64,000 bases of DNA from JBBQXH01 sp963710975 (GTDB lineage: Bacteria; Actinomycetota; Thermoleophilia; Gaiellales; Gaiellaceae). Below, in pieces: positions 55,346 through 63,885 of this stretch; position 1 is the stretch's first letter, and the number at the start of each line of letters is the position of its first letter. Where the stretch lies: NCBI GenBank assembly GCA_963710975.1, contig CAVQCG010000004.1, positions 682,001-746,000 on the forward strand, written 5' to 3'. The notes beneath the pieces were generated by a model that worked only from the letters and a program-made list of their open reading frames with translations, ran no database searches and was not told the DNA's origin. The position numbers were made by a program, and so were the translations under genes.

Positions 55346-56440
55346 TCAGGAACCTGCGACGAGACGATCGACGTCGTCGTCGCTCGTCCAGAACCCGACG
55401 GACGCCCGCACCCAGCCGAGGCGCGGCAGCTCGCGAACCACAACGCCTTGCGAGGCGAGTCGCTCGACCGTTTCGGTTGCCTCGCCGTTCGGGCGGAAGG
55501 AGACGAGCGTCGACTGGCCGGGCTCGGTCACGACCTCGACGCGCTCCGCCAGTGCCTGCCGGCAGCGCTCGGCGGTCGCGCGAGCATATGCAAACCGTTC
55601 GGACCCGACCTCCTCGGCGAACGCGATCGACTCGAGCAATCCCCCGAGCGCCGGCGCCGGAACGGTTCCGTTGTCGAACCGTGCCGCCCCGTCTGTCGGG
55701 ACAAATGTGCCGTCATCCTCGTAGCTCTGCTGCGAGAAGTACGAGGGGAAGCAGACATCGAGCCCGGTCAGCTGCTCCGGATTCACGTAGAGCGCCCCGG
55801 TTCCGTCCGGCCCGAGCAGCCACTTCTGGCCGGAGACCGTGTAGAACGTGCATCCGAGCGAGGCCACGTCGAGCGGCGCTGCCCCGACCGACTGCGCGCC
55901 GTCGACGAGCACCGGAATCCCTGCGTCGGCGAGCTGCTCGACGGGAATCACGTGCCCCGTCGTCCAGAGGACGTGCGACAACGCGATCAGGCGCGTCTTG
56001 GGCGTGATCTGTGACTTCACGATCTCAGCCGCGTCGGCGGCCGGCCTCGTGTTGACCTCCGCAACGCGCACGTCGAGCTTGGACGCAGCGAGCGCTCCCA
56101 GGAGGCCGAAGTGCTCCGCGTCCGTCGTGACGACCTCGTCGCCGGGCTGCAGTCGGAGCGCAGAGACGGCGATATTGCACCCGTCGGTCGTCGAGCGCGT
56201 GAGAGCAACCGCGTCCGCGGGTGCGCCGATCGCACGACCTATCGCCTCCCGGGCCCGGCGGCGAAGATCACGGACATCGTCCCAGTACGAGGCGCCGCAG
56301 CGGCCCGCCTCGAGCTCCGTCCGGTTCTGCCGCTCGACGGTCTGGATCGTGCGTGCCGGAAGCGGGCCGAAGGTTCCAGCGTTCAGGTAGGCGAGCCGCT
56401 CGACGACGGGAAGGCCGGCACGGATGGAGGCGAGATTCAT
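55346..56440 (-). CDS. Class V aminotransferase (cysteine desulfurase/isopenicillin epimerase-like)
   Basis: This 364-residue PLP enzyme shows AYLNAGTFGPLPARTIQ, ALTRSTTDGCNIAVSAL, VTTDAEHFGLLGAL, ALSHVLWTTGHVIPV, LVDGAQSVGAAPLDV and the lysine motif YTVSGQKWLLGPDGTGALYV. No conserved catalytic Cys loop typical of IscS is evident, so it is closer to the isopenicillin-N-epimerase-like or SufS-like branch without a desulfurase assignment. The ATG at 56440 overlaps the stop of the EEP gene by 4 bp. Confidence 0.88.
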   Translation of the reverse strand: MNLASIRAGLPVVERLAYLNAGTFGPLPARTIQTVERQNRTELEAGRCGASYWDDVRDLRRRAREAIGRAIGAPADAVALTRSTTDGCNIAVSALRLQPGDEVVTTDAEHFGLLGALAASKLDVRVAEVNTRPAADAAEIVKSQITPKTRLIALSHVLWTTGHVIPVEQLADAGIPVLVDGAQSVGAAPLDVASLGCTFYTVSGQKWLLGPDGTGALYVNPEQLTGLDVCFPSYFSQQSYEDDGTFVPTDGAARFDNGTVPAPALGGLLESIAFAEEVGSERFAYARATAERCRQALAERVEVVTEPGQSTLVSFRPNGEATETVERLASQGVVVRELPRLGWVRASVGFWTSDDDVDRLVAGS

Positions 56441-57231
56441 GGCCGTATCATCGCTGCCTCGAGCGGCGCGTGATCCGAGAGCAGGACCTGTCCGAGCCTT
56501 CGGCGGCTGTCGGGCCATTCCTCGGGGCCCTGAACGAGCTCGAGCCCGCGGACGAGAATATGGTCGATTCTCGCGGACGGAGGCGAGAATCCGGCCTTCC
56601 CGAGATCTCGCAGCCGGCGCGACCCGGAGGCCGTGAGATTCAGATCGCCGCAGAGCGCGATCGGCTCGCCGGGCGATGCGAACGACTCCGCGAAGGCGAC
56701 CACCCGTTCGAGCTCGAGTTCTGCGGCACGGCAGTCCGCCGGTGACGTCAGGTGCACGTTCGCGACGACCACGGTGTCGTCGCCCGAGCCGACGCGAACG
56801 ACCTGTGCGACGCGCCGATTCCGTGCCCATTCACGGGTCTCGGATCCCGTCAGGCCCTCCTGTCTGGCTGCGCACCGCCTGAACCAGCGGGGGTTCAATT
56901 CGAGCGTCTCGTGGCCCCCAACCGTGAGCCGGCGGGAGATCAGAGTCGCGTTCGCCTGGCCTGTCAACGCGGATCGGAGGAGCCCTGGCGCCAGATCGGT
57001 CAGACGCCGCGCGAACGGCCCGCCCACCGGCGGCATGGCAACAGATCCGAAGGCCGTTGCGCCACTCCACAGGTGCAGACGCGGCAGCGACCAGACAGGC
57101 AGCTCCTGCAGGCACACGATGTCCGGGTCGCCGGTCGAGATGCGCCTGACCGCCACCTCGACGTGGACCTGCCGCGTCTCGGGGGACGTGCGGCCATGGA
57201 AGACGTTCCAGGAGCGGACGAGCAGTCGCAT
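56437..57231 (-). CDS. Endonuclease/exonuclease/phosphatase (EEP) family protein
   Basis: The 264-residue protein has the EEP fold: VRSWNVFHGRTSPE (Asn of the active site), GDPDIVCLQELPVW (catalytic Glu), VVVANVHLTSPADCRAAELE, EPIALCGDLNLTASG (Asp-Asn) and the terminal LLSDHAPLEAAM. No signal peptide is present, so it is cytoplasmic. Substrates may be DNA or phosphodiesters; the exact one is unknown. It is coupled to the aminotransferase gene downstream. Confidence 0.87.
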   Translation of the reverse strand: MRLLVRSWNVFHGRTSPETRQVHVEVAVRRISTGDPDIVCLQELPVWSLPRLHLWSGATAFGSVAMPPVGGPFARRLTDLAPGLLRSALTGQANATLISRRLTVGGHETLELNPRWFRRCAARQEGLTGSETREWARNRRVAQVVRVGSGDDTVVVANVHLTSPADCRAAELELERVVAFAESFASPGEPIALCGDLNLTASGSRRLRDLGKAGFSPPSARIDHILVRGLELVQGPEEWPDSRRRLGQVLLSDHAPLEAAMIRP

Positions 57232-57258
57232 CGCGAGCGTACTCTAGGGGCCTGTCCG

Positions 57259-58314
57259 ATGCGCGTCCTCCTCCTCGATCCCGCCGCCTACACCCTCCCG
57301 TACGACCACGAGCTGGCCACCGCGCTCGCGGCCCGCGGAGCCACCGTTGAGCTCGTCACCTCGCCGTTTCGCTTCGGTGACGTCCCCCGCGCCGAGGCGT
57401 ATGCCCGGCGTGAGCTGTTCTACCCCGCGAGCTCCCGTCTTTTCCGGTCACGCTCGCCGCTCCGGCTGCCGATCAAGGCCGTCGAGCACGGCATCGGCCT
57501 GACTCGCCTGCGCCGCATCCCGCGCGACGTGCTCCACGTGCAATGGGCGCCGCTCCCGCAGCTCGACCGCAGGCTGCTGGCTCCCGGACCCCGCTCGGTC
57601 ATCACTGCGCACGACATCCTTCCCCGACGGACTGCGAGCAAGCGTGAGCTGTGGCGCGAGCTCTACCGTGCGTTCGGCGCGGTCGTCGTCCACAGCCGGC
57701 ACGGCCGCGACCGCCTGATCCGCGAGGTGGGTGTCGCCCCGGAACGGATCACGGTGATCCCGCACCCCGTGTTCCCCGGTACCCCGCGGTACGAGGACGA
57801 TGGCGCCACGCTTCTTCTCCTCGGGACGATCAGGCCCTACAAGCAGCTCGACCATGCCATCGAGGTCGCCCGGCGATGCGGTGCCCGGCTCCTCGTGGTG
57901 GGCGACCCGACGTTCGAGCTGGGCGCGCGTCTGCGTCTCCCCGGCATCGAGTGGCGGCTCGGCTACGCAAACGACGCCCAGATCGACAGGGCGCTCGCGG
58001 AGACGACCGTCGCGCTCTTCCCCTACCGCGAGGAGCTCGACCAGAGCGGGGCGCTGCTCCGAGCCCTCGGAGCGGGAGTCGCCGTGGCCGCGTACGACGT
58101 GGGTGGAATCGCAGAGCCGGTTTCCCGGTTCGGCGCCGGGGCAGTGGTGGCGCCGGACGACGTCGGCTCGCTCGCAGACGAGGTCGGCAAGCTTCTCCGC
58201 GATCCGGCCGCGCTCGACGGGGCACGCAACGGTGCCCGCAAGGCCAGGACTACGCTGACCTGGGACGAGTCGGCTCGGGCGCATCTCACCCTCTACGAGT
58301 CGCTCCTGTCGTGA
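57259..58314 (+). CDS. Glycosyltransferase family 4-like (GT-B)
   Basis: This 351-residue GT-B glycosyltransferase has an N-terminal MRVLLLDPAAYTLPYDHELATALAARGATV, the hinge VVVHSRHGRDRLIREVGVAPERITVIPHPV, LLLLGTIRPYKQLDHAI and the nucleotide-sugar site AETTVALFPYREELDQSGALLRALGAGVAVAAYDVGGIAEPV (E-x7-E-like). It probably adds a sugar to a lipid or polysaccharide precursor. Its stop overlaps the GTG of the next small gene. Confidence 0.88.
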   Translation: MRVLLLDPAAYTLPYDHELATALAARGATVELVTSPFRFGDVPRAEAYARRELFYPASSRLFRSRSPLRLPIKAVEHGIGLTRLRRIPRDVLHVQWAPLPQLDRRLLAPGPRSVITAHDILPRRTASKRELWRELYRAFGAVVVHSRHGRDRLIREVGVAPERITVIPHPVFPGTPRYEDDGATLLLLGTIRPYKQLDHAIEVARRCGARLLVVGDPTFELGARLRLPGIEWRLGYANDAQIDRALAETTVALFPYREELDQSGALLRALGAGVAVAAYDVGGIAEPVSRFGAGAVVAPDDVGSLADEVGKLLRDPAALDGARNGARKARTTLTWDESARAHLTLYESLLS

Positions 58315-58622
58315 TCCGCCGCCGGCGTCCCCAATTCGCGGAGCTGGTCGAACGTCAGCTCGACCTCTTCGAGGCGGATCACGCAGGGCTCGTCAACGAC
58401 GTGGAGGCAGCCCTCGACGCGTACAACTCGTCCCCGAAGGACGAGGCCGAGGAGCGGTACGGCGACTTCGTCGATCTCGTCGACACGGGCCGTGACGAGC
58501 TCGAGGAGATCCGCGACACGTATTCTCAGACGCTCGACGAGGACATGGCCGAGAGCTACCGTGCCGTCTTCAACGACCGCGCCCGCAAGCGGTTCCCACG
58601 ACTCGGGTTCGAGCTCGACTGA
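58311..58622 (+). CDS. Small conserved-looking acidic helical protein
   Basis: This 103-residue protein (VIRRRRPQFAELVERQLDLFEADHAGLVNDVEAALDAYN, then DEAEERYGDFVDLVDTGRDELEEIRDTYSQTLDED) is acidic and mostly helical. No family is assigned with certainty. The GTG overlaps the glycosyltransferase stop (GTGA), so it is translated with it. Confidence 0.7.
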   Translation: MIRRRRPQFAELVERQLDLFEADHAGLVNDVEAALDAYNSSPKDEAEERYGDFVDLVDTGRDELEEIRDTYSQTLDEDMAESYRAVFNDRARKRFPRLGFELD

Positions 58623-58814
58623 GATGCTCTCGCGCTGGCGAGCTGTGGGGGAGCCGACCGCAGGAGACGTTCCCTACCCGGCGTGAGCGATGATCGCCTC
58701 GAACCCGGTCGTGCTCGCCTCGCCACCGCTCACCGGTATCTGTGCGGGAACGACTGAATCCCGCCGGGGATCACGGTGAATGGGACAGTGGACGACGTCC
58801 GCCCTGGTTGGGCC

Positions 58815-58852
58815 AGAGCCTGAAATCTCACAGGTGTTCAAACGCAGGCTCT
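58815..58852. terminator. Inverted repeat between convergent genes
   Basis: AGAGCCTG at 58815-58822 and CAGGCTCT at 58845-58852 form a perfect 8-bp stem with a 22-base loop. It lies between the end of the small acidic gene and the end of the convergent toxin gene. There is no T run, so terminator function is only a guess. Confidence 0.35.
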
Positions 58853-58868
58853 GACCCCGAAAGCAGGA

Positions 58869-59186
58869 TCAGCCGAGATCGAGGACGAGGAGGAGGGCGT
58901 CGTCGACGTCCCGCATCTCGGCCGGCGTCAAGTGAGCGACCTGCTCGCCAAGCGCACGCGCGTCCACAGCGCCGACCATCTCGCACATCACGCGCGTCGA
59001 CTCTTCACCGATCACGATCTCGGGATGGAAGCTCGCAGGGGGCGTGGACTGGGATGTCGGACAGATGACGACGGTTGAGAGCGCGAGGAGATCGTCGGCC
59101 TGCACCACGACTCCGTAACGTCGGCCGTACTGGACGCGCCCGCGTCTGCGCGGCAGCGTGATCGTGTGGACGTCACCACGGATCAC
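58869..59186 (-). CDS. MazF/PemK-like type II toxin
   Basis: This 105-residue protein fits the MazF endoribonuclease fold: MIRGDVHTITLPRRRGRVQYGRRYGVVVQADDL, STVVICPTSQSTPPASFHPEIV, and ..TRVMCEMVGAVDARALG. MazF toxins cleave single-stranded mRNA at short sites. It overlaps the antitoxin gene by 14 bp and follows it, the normal order for translational coupling. Confidence 0.85.
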   Translation of the reverse strand: MIRGDVHTITLPRRRGRVQYGRRYGVVVQADDLLALSTVVICPTSQSTPPASFHPEIVIGEESTRVMCEMVGAVDARALGEQVAHLTPAEMRDVDDALLLVLDLG

Positions 59187-59421
59187 GCAGCTGCTCCATC
59201 ATGACCGCGATGTCGCGCGCCTCGCGCTGGTATTCCGGATCTCCAGCAAGCCTTCGTGCCTCGGCGGCAAGGCCAGCTCTACGGCGTTCGCGCGAGGCCG
59301 TCTCGGCGATCGCCTGGCGAGCCGCCTCGGAGCGGGTCACCCCCCGGCGTCTTGCGATCTCGTCGAGCGCCTGCATCCCTACGCGGCCGAGTCGCAAGGA
59401 GACAGGGGGCGGAGCCTCCAT
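59173..59421 (-). CDS. Ribbon-helix-helix antitoxin (MazE-like)
   Basis: This 82-residue protein begins SLRLGRVGMQALDEIARRRGVTRSEAARQAIAETASRE, a ribbon-helix-helix DNA-binding domain. A C-terminal helical tail (AEARRLAGDPEYQREARDIAVMMEQLR) is the likely toxin-neutralising part. It lies directly upstream of the MazF-like gene and downstream of a perfect palindrome that is the probable operator. Confidence 0.83.
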   Translation of the reverse strand: MEAPPPVSLRLGRVGMQALDEIARRRGVTRSEAARQAIAETASRERRRAGLAAEARRLAGDPEYQREARDIAVMMEQLRDPW

Positions 59422-59425
59422 TCGG

Positions 59426-59449
59426 CAATCGTAGCGTGTTTTACGCTAC
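59426..59449 (-). promoter_or_regulatory. Palindromic operator / promoter of the toxin-antitoxin pair
   Basis: GTAGCGT-GTTTT-ACGCTAC (59431-59449) is a perfect 7-bp inverted repeat, ten bases upstream of the antitoxin ATG. On the minus strand TACGAT (59426-59431) overlaps its edge and could be the -10 box of a near-leaderless transcript. Repression by the antitoxin is the expected control. Confidence 0.7.
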
Positions 59450-59486
59450 AGGAGGAAAATGACTCACCGCCACCGGGCGCTGACGA

Positions 59487-62400
59487 TCATCTGTGCCCGA
59501 AGCTGTGCGCCGAGGGGAGCGCGGATCGCACCTCGGCGTCGTTTGCGACCCGGCGCGCAAACGCCGACAGCGAGACGAGCTCCTCGACGACGACGTTCCG
59601 GTTGCGCTCGACGCGCTCGAACCGGCCTCTGGCGAGAAGCAGCGGCTCTCCCCTGACAGCCGCCCGGTAGCGGTCGTAGACGGGTGGCGGGACGATCAGG
59701 TTGACCTGCCCGTGCTCGTCCTCGAGGAGCATGAAGACGACCCCGTTCGCGGTCGAGGGGCGCTGGCGCGCGACGACCATCCCGGCAACCGCGATCCGCT
59801 CCTTGTGGGCGATCTCGCCAAGATCCGCGCTCGAGACGACCTCCGCGGGCAGGTGCGGGCGGAGCAGCTCCAGCGGGTGCGTGCCCACCGAGAGAGACGT
59901 CGTTCGGTAGTCGGCGAGCATGAGCTCCCAGGCGGATTGCTCCGGGAGCTCGGGAATCTCCGTCGCCGGCTCGAGCGGGAGGGCGAGCTGCCGATCGGCG
60001 CCGCCCGATCCGGCGCTGACCGTCCGGGGAACGAGGCCGAGCCGCCAGAGGAGCTGCCGCCTCGGCCAGCCGAACGAGTCACACGCGCCCGACGCTGCGA
60101 GCACCTCCAGGTGCGGCCGCTCGAGCGGTGCCCGCTGCGCGAGATCCTGGACGCTGCGGAACGGCCCGCCCGCGTGCCGCTCCTCCGTGAGCGCAGTCGC
60201 AGGTTCCTCTCCGAGGCCCTTGATGTACGCGAGCCCGACCCGGACGGCGTCTCCCTCGAGCCGGCAAAGCACGTCGCTCGCGTTCAGGTCGGGGGGCTGC
60301 ACGGCGATCCCGCGTCGCTGCCCGTCACGGACGAGGCTCGACGGTGGGTAGAAGCCCATCGGCTGCGCGTTCAGGAGCGCGCACAGGAATTCGGCTGGAA
60401 AGTGATGCCGCAGCCATGCCGACTGGTAGGCGAGCAGCGCAAACGCCGCCGCATGCGACTTCGGAAAGCCGAAGGAGGCGAAGCCGAGGAGCTTCGTGAA
60501 CACCTCCTCCGCCGTCTCACGCCCGACTCCGCGTGCGGCGGAGCCGTCGAGGAAGCGCTGCCGGTAGGCCTCGATCGCGTCACGACTGCGCTTGCGGCTC
60601 ATCGCCCGCCGGAGGCCCTCCGCCTCTCCGACGGTGAAGCCGGCGAGCGCCATCGCCACCCCGAGCACCTGCTCCTGGAAGACGACGACGCCGAGCGTGT
60701 CCTCGAGCGGGACGGCGAGCAGTGGGTGATCGTACGGCGGCACGTAGTCCGGATCTTCGCGCCGTCGCTGGCGGCGCTGGATGTACGGATGGACGGCGCC
60801 GCCCTGGATCGGCCCCGGACGGACGAGCGCCACCTGCACGGTCAGATCGTCGAGGTTCTCGGGCCGCGTGCGAAGCAGGCTCTGCATCTGTGCCCGGCTC
60901 TCGATCTGGAAGACGCCCACGGTGTCCGCTTCGTGGATCTCGCGGTAGACGGCCGCGTCGTCGAGCGGAATCCGGGAGAGGTCGATCGGCTCCCGGCGGC
61001 GCCTGGCAATCGTGTCCACGCACTCCTCGACCGCCGAGAGCATGCCGAGGCCGAGCAGGTCGATCTTGAGGAAACCCGCGTCAGAGCAGGAGTCCTTGTC
61101 CCACTGGCAGAGCTGGCGGCCCTCCATCGCGGCGGGCTCGACCGGGACGAGCTCGACGAGCGGGCGAGTCGAGATGACCATGCCGCCGGGGTGCTGGGAG
61201 ATGTGCCGAGGTAACCCGGCGATCTCGCCACACAGCTCGACGAACGCCCGCCAGCGCGGTGCGCGGAGCTTGGCGTCGGCGTCCGGGAGGTGGGCGAGCT
61301 CCTGTCCGACGGCGCGGGCGTCCCATCCCTCGGATGTGCGGGCGAGACGCTCGAGCTCGGCCGGCGGCAGCCCGAGGGCCTTGCCGATCTCGCGGATCGC
61401 GCCACGCGAGCGGTAGGTGGCAAACGTGGCGACGAGTGCTGCGTGCTCGCGGCCGTAGCGCTCTGTGACGCCCACGATCAGCTTCTCCCGGATGTCACGG
61501 GGGAAATCGAGGTCGATATCCGGAACCGAGGCGAGCTCCCGGTTGAGAAATCGGCCGAGCGGAAGGCCCGTCGCGACGGGATCCACGTGGGAGAGACCGG
61601 TCAGGTAGCAGACGATCGACCCGACCGAGCTGCCGCGCCCGCGGCCGGGTGGCAGGGCGAGCCTCGGCGACCCTCTCCCCCGCACCTCGAGCGCCACCTC
61701 TCGCGCGAGCTCGAGCACCTCCCAGTGCAAGAGGAAGAATCCCGACAGGCCGAGATGGGCGATCAGCGACAGCTCCTCGTCGAGGCGAACGCCCGCCTCG
61801 CGGCGACACGCCGAGTGCCGGTAGCGCTCTGTGAACTCCCCACGGCAGAGTCGATCGAGCTGGACATCGGCCGATTCGGCCCCGTCCGAAAAGTCTGGGT
61901 ACCGGTAGCCGAGCTCTTCGGTCAGGTCGAACGTCAGCCGCTCGGCGAGCTCGACGGTCATCGCGACGGCGTCAGGGTCGTCGGGAAACCGCATGGCCGG
62001 CTCGGACGGAGGAAGAAGGACGAACTCGTCGTTCCCCCGGCGCTCCGGCTCGCAGCCGTCGAGGGAAGTCTTCTGCCGGATCGCGACGAGCGCGTCCTGC
62101 AGCCGTGTCCGGCGTGGATGGTGGGCGTGGACGTTGCCCGTGGCGACCGTGCGCATTCGGAGGTCACGAGCCAGATCCCGCAGCGCCGCGTTCCGGCGGG
62201 CGTCTCCGCGCAGGTACGGACGCTGGAGCTCGATGAGGAACCGCTCGCGGCCGAACGCGTGCGCGAGCCGGGATGCGGCGTTCGGATCCCGCACCGCGAG
62301 CCCGTGTCGCGCGCAGCCCGAGAGGCAGACGAGGCCTTCGTTCAGATCCCCGAGCCGCTCGGGATCGAGCGAGGGCTCGAGCCGGTCCTCAGCGTGGCTC

Positions 62401-62681
62401 TCGGTCAGGAGACGGCAGAGGTTCGCGTAGCCCTGCGCCGATTCGGCGAGGAGCGTGACGTGCGAGCCGCCGACGAGTGTCACCTCGGCGCCGGTGATCG
62501 GCCTGACCCCGAGCGACTTGGCGGCATGGGCGAACTCGAGCGAGCCGTAGACCCCGTCGTGATCGGTCAGCGCAAGCGCCGCGTAGCCGAGCTCGGCTGC
62601 GCGCGCCGCCAGCTCCTCCGGCTGTGACGCACCGTCGAGGAACGAGTACGCCGAATGGCAGTGGAGCTCGACGTACCTCAT
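59487..62681 (-). CDS. dnaE2: Error-prone DNA polymerase DnaE2
   Basis: This 1064-residue C-family polymerase alpha subunit acts in mutagenic translesion repair. The N-terminal PHP domain reads ELHCHSAYSFLDGASQPEELAARAAELGY and ALTDHDGVYG. The catalytic aspartates are in PDIDLDFPRDIREK. Palm and finger regions follow (FQEQVLGVAMALAGFTVGEAEGLRRAMSRKR), and an OB fold ends the protein (IAVAGMVVARQRPSTANGVVFMLLEDEHG). It lacks the extra C-terminal region of replicative DnaE1, which fits DnaE2. DUF6504 and an ImuB-like gene lie upstream. Confidence 0.94.
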   Translation of the reverse strand: MRYVELHCHSAYSFLDGASQPEELAARAAELGYAALALTDHDGVYGSLEFAHAAKSLGVRPITGAEVTLVGGSHVTLLAESAQGYANLCRLLTESHAEDRLEPSLDPERLGDLNEGLVCLSGCARHGLAVRDPNAASRLAHAFGRERFLIELQRPYLRGDARRNAALRDLARDLRMRTVATGNVHAHHPRRTRLQDALVAIRQKTSLDGCEPERRGNDEFVLLPPSEPAMRFPDDPDAVAMTVELAERLTFDLTEELGYRYPDFSDGAESADVQLDRLCRGEFTERYRHSACRREAGVRLDEELSLIAHLGLSGFFLLHWEVLELAREVALEVRGRGSPRLALPPGRGRGSSVGSIVCYLTGLSHVDPVATGLPLGRFLNRELASVPDIDLDFPRDIREKLIVGVTERYGREHAALVATFATYRSRGAIREIGKALGLPPAELERLARTSEGWDARAVGQELAHLPDADAKLRAPRWRAFVELCGEIAGLPRHISQHPGGMVISTRPLVELVPVEPAAMEGRQLCQWDKDSCSDAGFLKIDLLGLGMLSAVEECVDTIARRRREPIDLSRIPLDDAAVYREIHEADTVGVFQIESRAQMQSLLRTRPENLDDLTVQVALVRPGPIQGGAVHPYIQRRQRRREDPDYVPPYDHPLLAVPLEDTLGVVVFQEQVLGVAMALAGFTVGEAEGLRRAMSRKRSRDAIEAYRQRFLDGSAARGVGRETAEEVFTKLLGFASFGFPKSHAAAFALLAYQSAWLRHHFPAEFLCALLNAQPMGFYPPSSLVRDGQRRGIAVQPPDLNASDVLCRLEGDAVRVGLAYIKGLGEEPATALTEERHAGGPFRSVQDLAQRAPLERPHLEVLAASGACDSFGWPRRQLLWRLGLVPRTVSAGSGGADRQLALPLEPATEIPELPEQSAWELMLADYRTTSLSVGTHPLELLRPHLPAEVVSSADLGEIAHKERIAVAGMVVARQRPSTANGVVFMLLEDEHGQVNLIVPPPVYDRYRAAVRGEPLLLARGRFERVERNRNVVVEELVSLSAFARRVANDAEVRSALPSAHSFGHR

Positions 62682-62774
62682 GTCCCTGGCCGCCTGCCGC
62701 TCCCGCCTGGCGGCGTGCCGAATGCTTGCCTCCCTTGCCAGCGACGTCCCAGGAACATGAGGCGACGTCCGCCG

Positions 62775-63638
62775 CTACCGGTCGGGGACGACAGCGAGAA
62801 CGATCGGCGATGCGGGCCCGCCGAAGCGCATCCCCACACGGGCGCTCGCGAACGTGTACGCGTCGAACGGCTCGAGGCCGCTCTCGACCAGGAAGTCGTA
62901 CGCCTGGTCGATCGCCGACTGGTGAGCAGCCTCGAGCGTCTCCCCCATGCCGACGCAGATCGTCGCCTCTTCCACCCGGAGGCGCGGAAGCGCGAGTCCC
63001 ATCCCCTTCTCGAGCCCGATCCGAAGAGTTGTCTGCCCGGCCGCCTCGAGACTCACCCAGGTCGGCTCGGCGGCGCCCATCGCGGCATGGAGGTCGCCGA
63101 GCGAGAGCAGCGCTCCCGGCACCTGCACGGGGAGGAAGAGCGTCGCGCCCGGCGTCAGCTCGCGGAGATCCATGTTGCCGCCCCAGGGGTATGCGGGCAT
63201 GAGCGTCGAGCCGACACCCTCGGCCGGTGCGACGCCGATGCAGCCGATCATCGGCTCGACCGGGACCGTGATCTCCCCGATCCGCGCGGTGCCGTTCTCG
63301 AGCGGGATCTCGCGCGCCTGCAGCTCGTCCGTCCGGCCACCGAGGCCGCCGAACCCGGGAAGCCAGACCGACCAGGCGCGGCGAACCGTCACGGAGAGCA
63401 CCTCGAGACGCAACGCGTCGCCCGGCTCGGCACCGTGCACCGATACAGGCCCGGTGACGAGATTGAAGTTCTCGAGCCCGATCTCCTCGACCGGCTCCCC
63501 GGCTGCGAGGCGCACGTACGCGTCGTCGCCCGTCTCGAACGTCACGACGGCACCGGGGTCGATCTCGAGCGCCGGCGGGATGTTCGGGTCGAACGCCGGA
63601 TTGCGCTGGTCGAGCGAAAGCACGTACGAGTCCGCCAT
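62775..63638 (-). CDS. Acetamidase/formamidase family protein
   Basis: The 287-residue protein matches the FmdA/AmdA family, which hydrolyses formamide or short amides to ammonia and acid. It shows DPGAVVTFETGDDAY, GLENFNLVTGPVSVHGAEPGD, VEPMIGCIGVAPAEG, GGNMDLRELTPGATLFLPVQVPGALLSLGDLHAAMG and the C-terminal VGMGETLEAAHQSAI. The ATG at 63638 is preceded by AAGGAGGAA. Its location between DUF6504 and dnaE2 is unexpected for a mutasome locus. Confidence 0.88.
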   Translation of the reverse strand: MADSYVLSLDQRNPAFDPNIPPALEIDPGAVVTFETGDDAYVRLAAGEPVEEIGLENFNLVTGPVSVHGAEPGDALRLEVLSVTVRRAWSVWLPGFGGLGGRTDELQAREIPLENGTARIGEITVPVEPMIGCIGVAPAEGVGSTLMPAYPWGGNMDLRELTPGATLFLPVQVPGALLSLGDLHAAMGAAEPTWVSLEAAGQTTLRIGLEKGMGLALPRLRVEEATICVGMGETLEAAHQSAIDQAYDFLVESGLEPFDAYTFASARVGMRFGGPASPIVLAVVPDR

Positions 63639-63664
63639 GGTTCCTCCTTCGGGCCTAGGGATCG

Positions 63665-63835
63665 TCACGCACGCTGGCGATACCACGTTCCATCCGACTC
63701 GTCCAGGAAGACCACCGTGTTCTCGCCCGTCTCGAGCACGACGTCGAAGTACCGTCGCCGTACGGGCTGGTCGGTCCACCAGCGTTCGCGAACGCGCCAC
63801 TCCTCACGGATCTGCGCGACCGGAACGCGATTCAC
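63665..63835 (-). CDS. DUF6504 family protein
   Basis: This small protein (about 56 residues from a GTG at 63835) ends REEWRVRERWWTDQPVRRRYFDVVLETGENTVVFLDES, matching DUF6504. That domain is usually encoded beside, or at the end of, ImuB-type polymerases in actinobacteria. The start is uncertain because the frame remains open upstream over the end of the ImuB-like gene. A role in the DnaE2/ImuB repair system is inferred from context. Confidence 0.72.
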   Translation of the reverse strand: MNRVPVAQIREEWRVRERWWTDQPVRRRYFDVVLETGENTVVFLDESDGTWYRQRA

Positions 63836-63885
63836 CGCGTCGGGAACACCGCCGGAGACAGCGACGTGCGCCGATCGCGGCTCGT

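Noticed and set aside
59459..59656. Plus-strand small frame with a near-perfect AGGAGGAAA site before an ATG, divergent from the antitoxin
   Set aside because: The translated product is Arg-rich, antisense to the end of dnaE2 and matches nothing; the site is probably coincidental, though a short leader peptide cannot be excluded.
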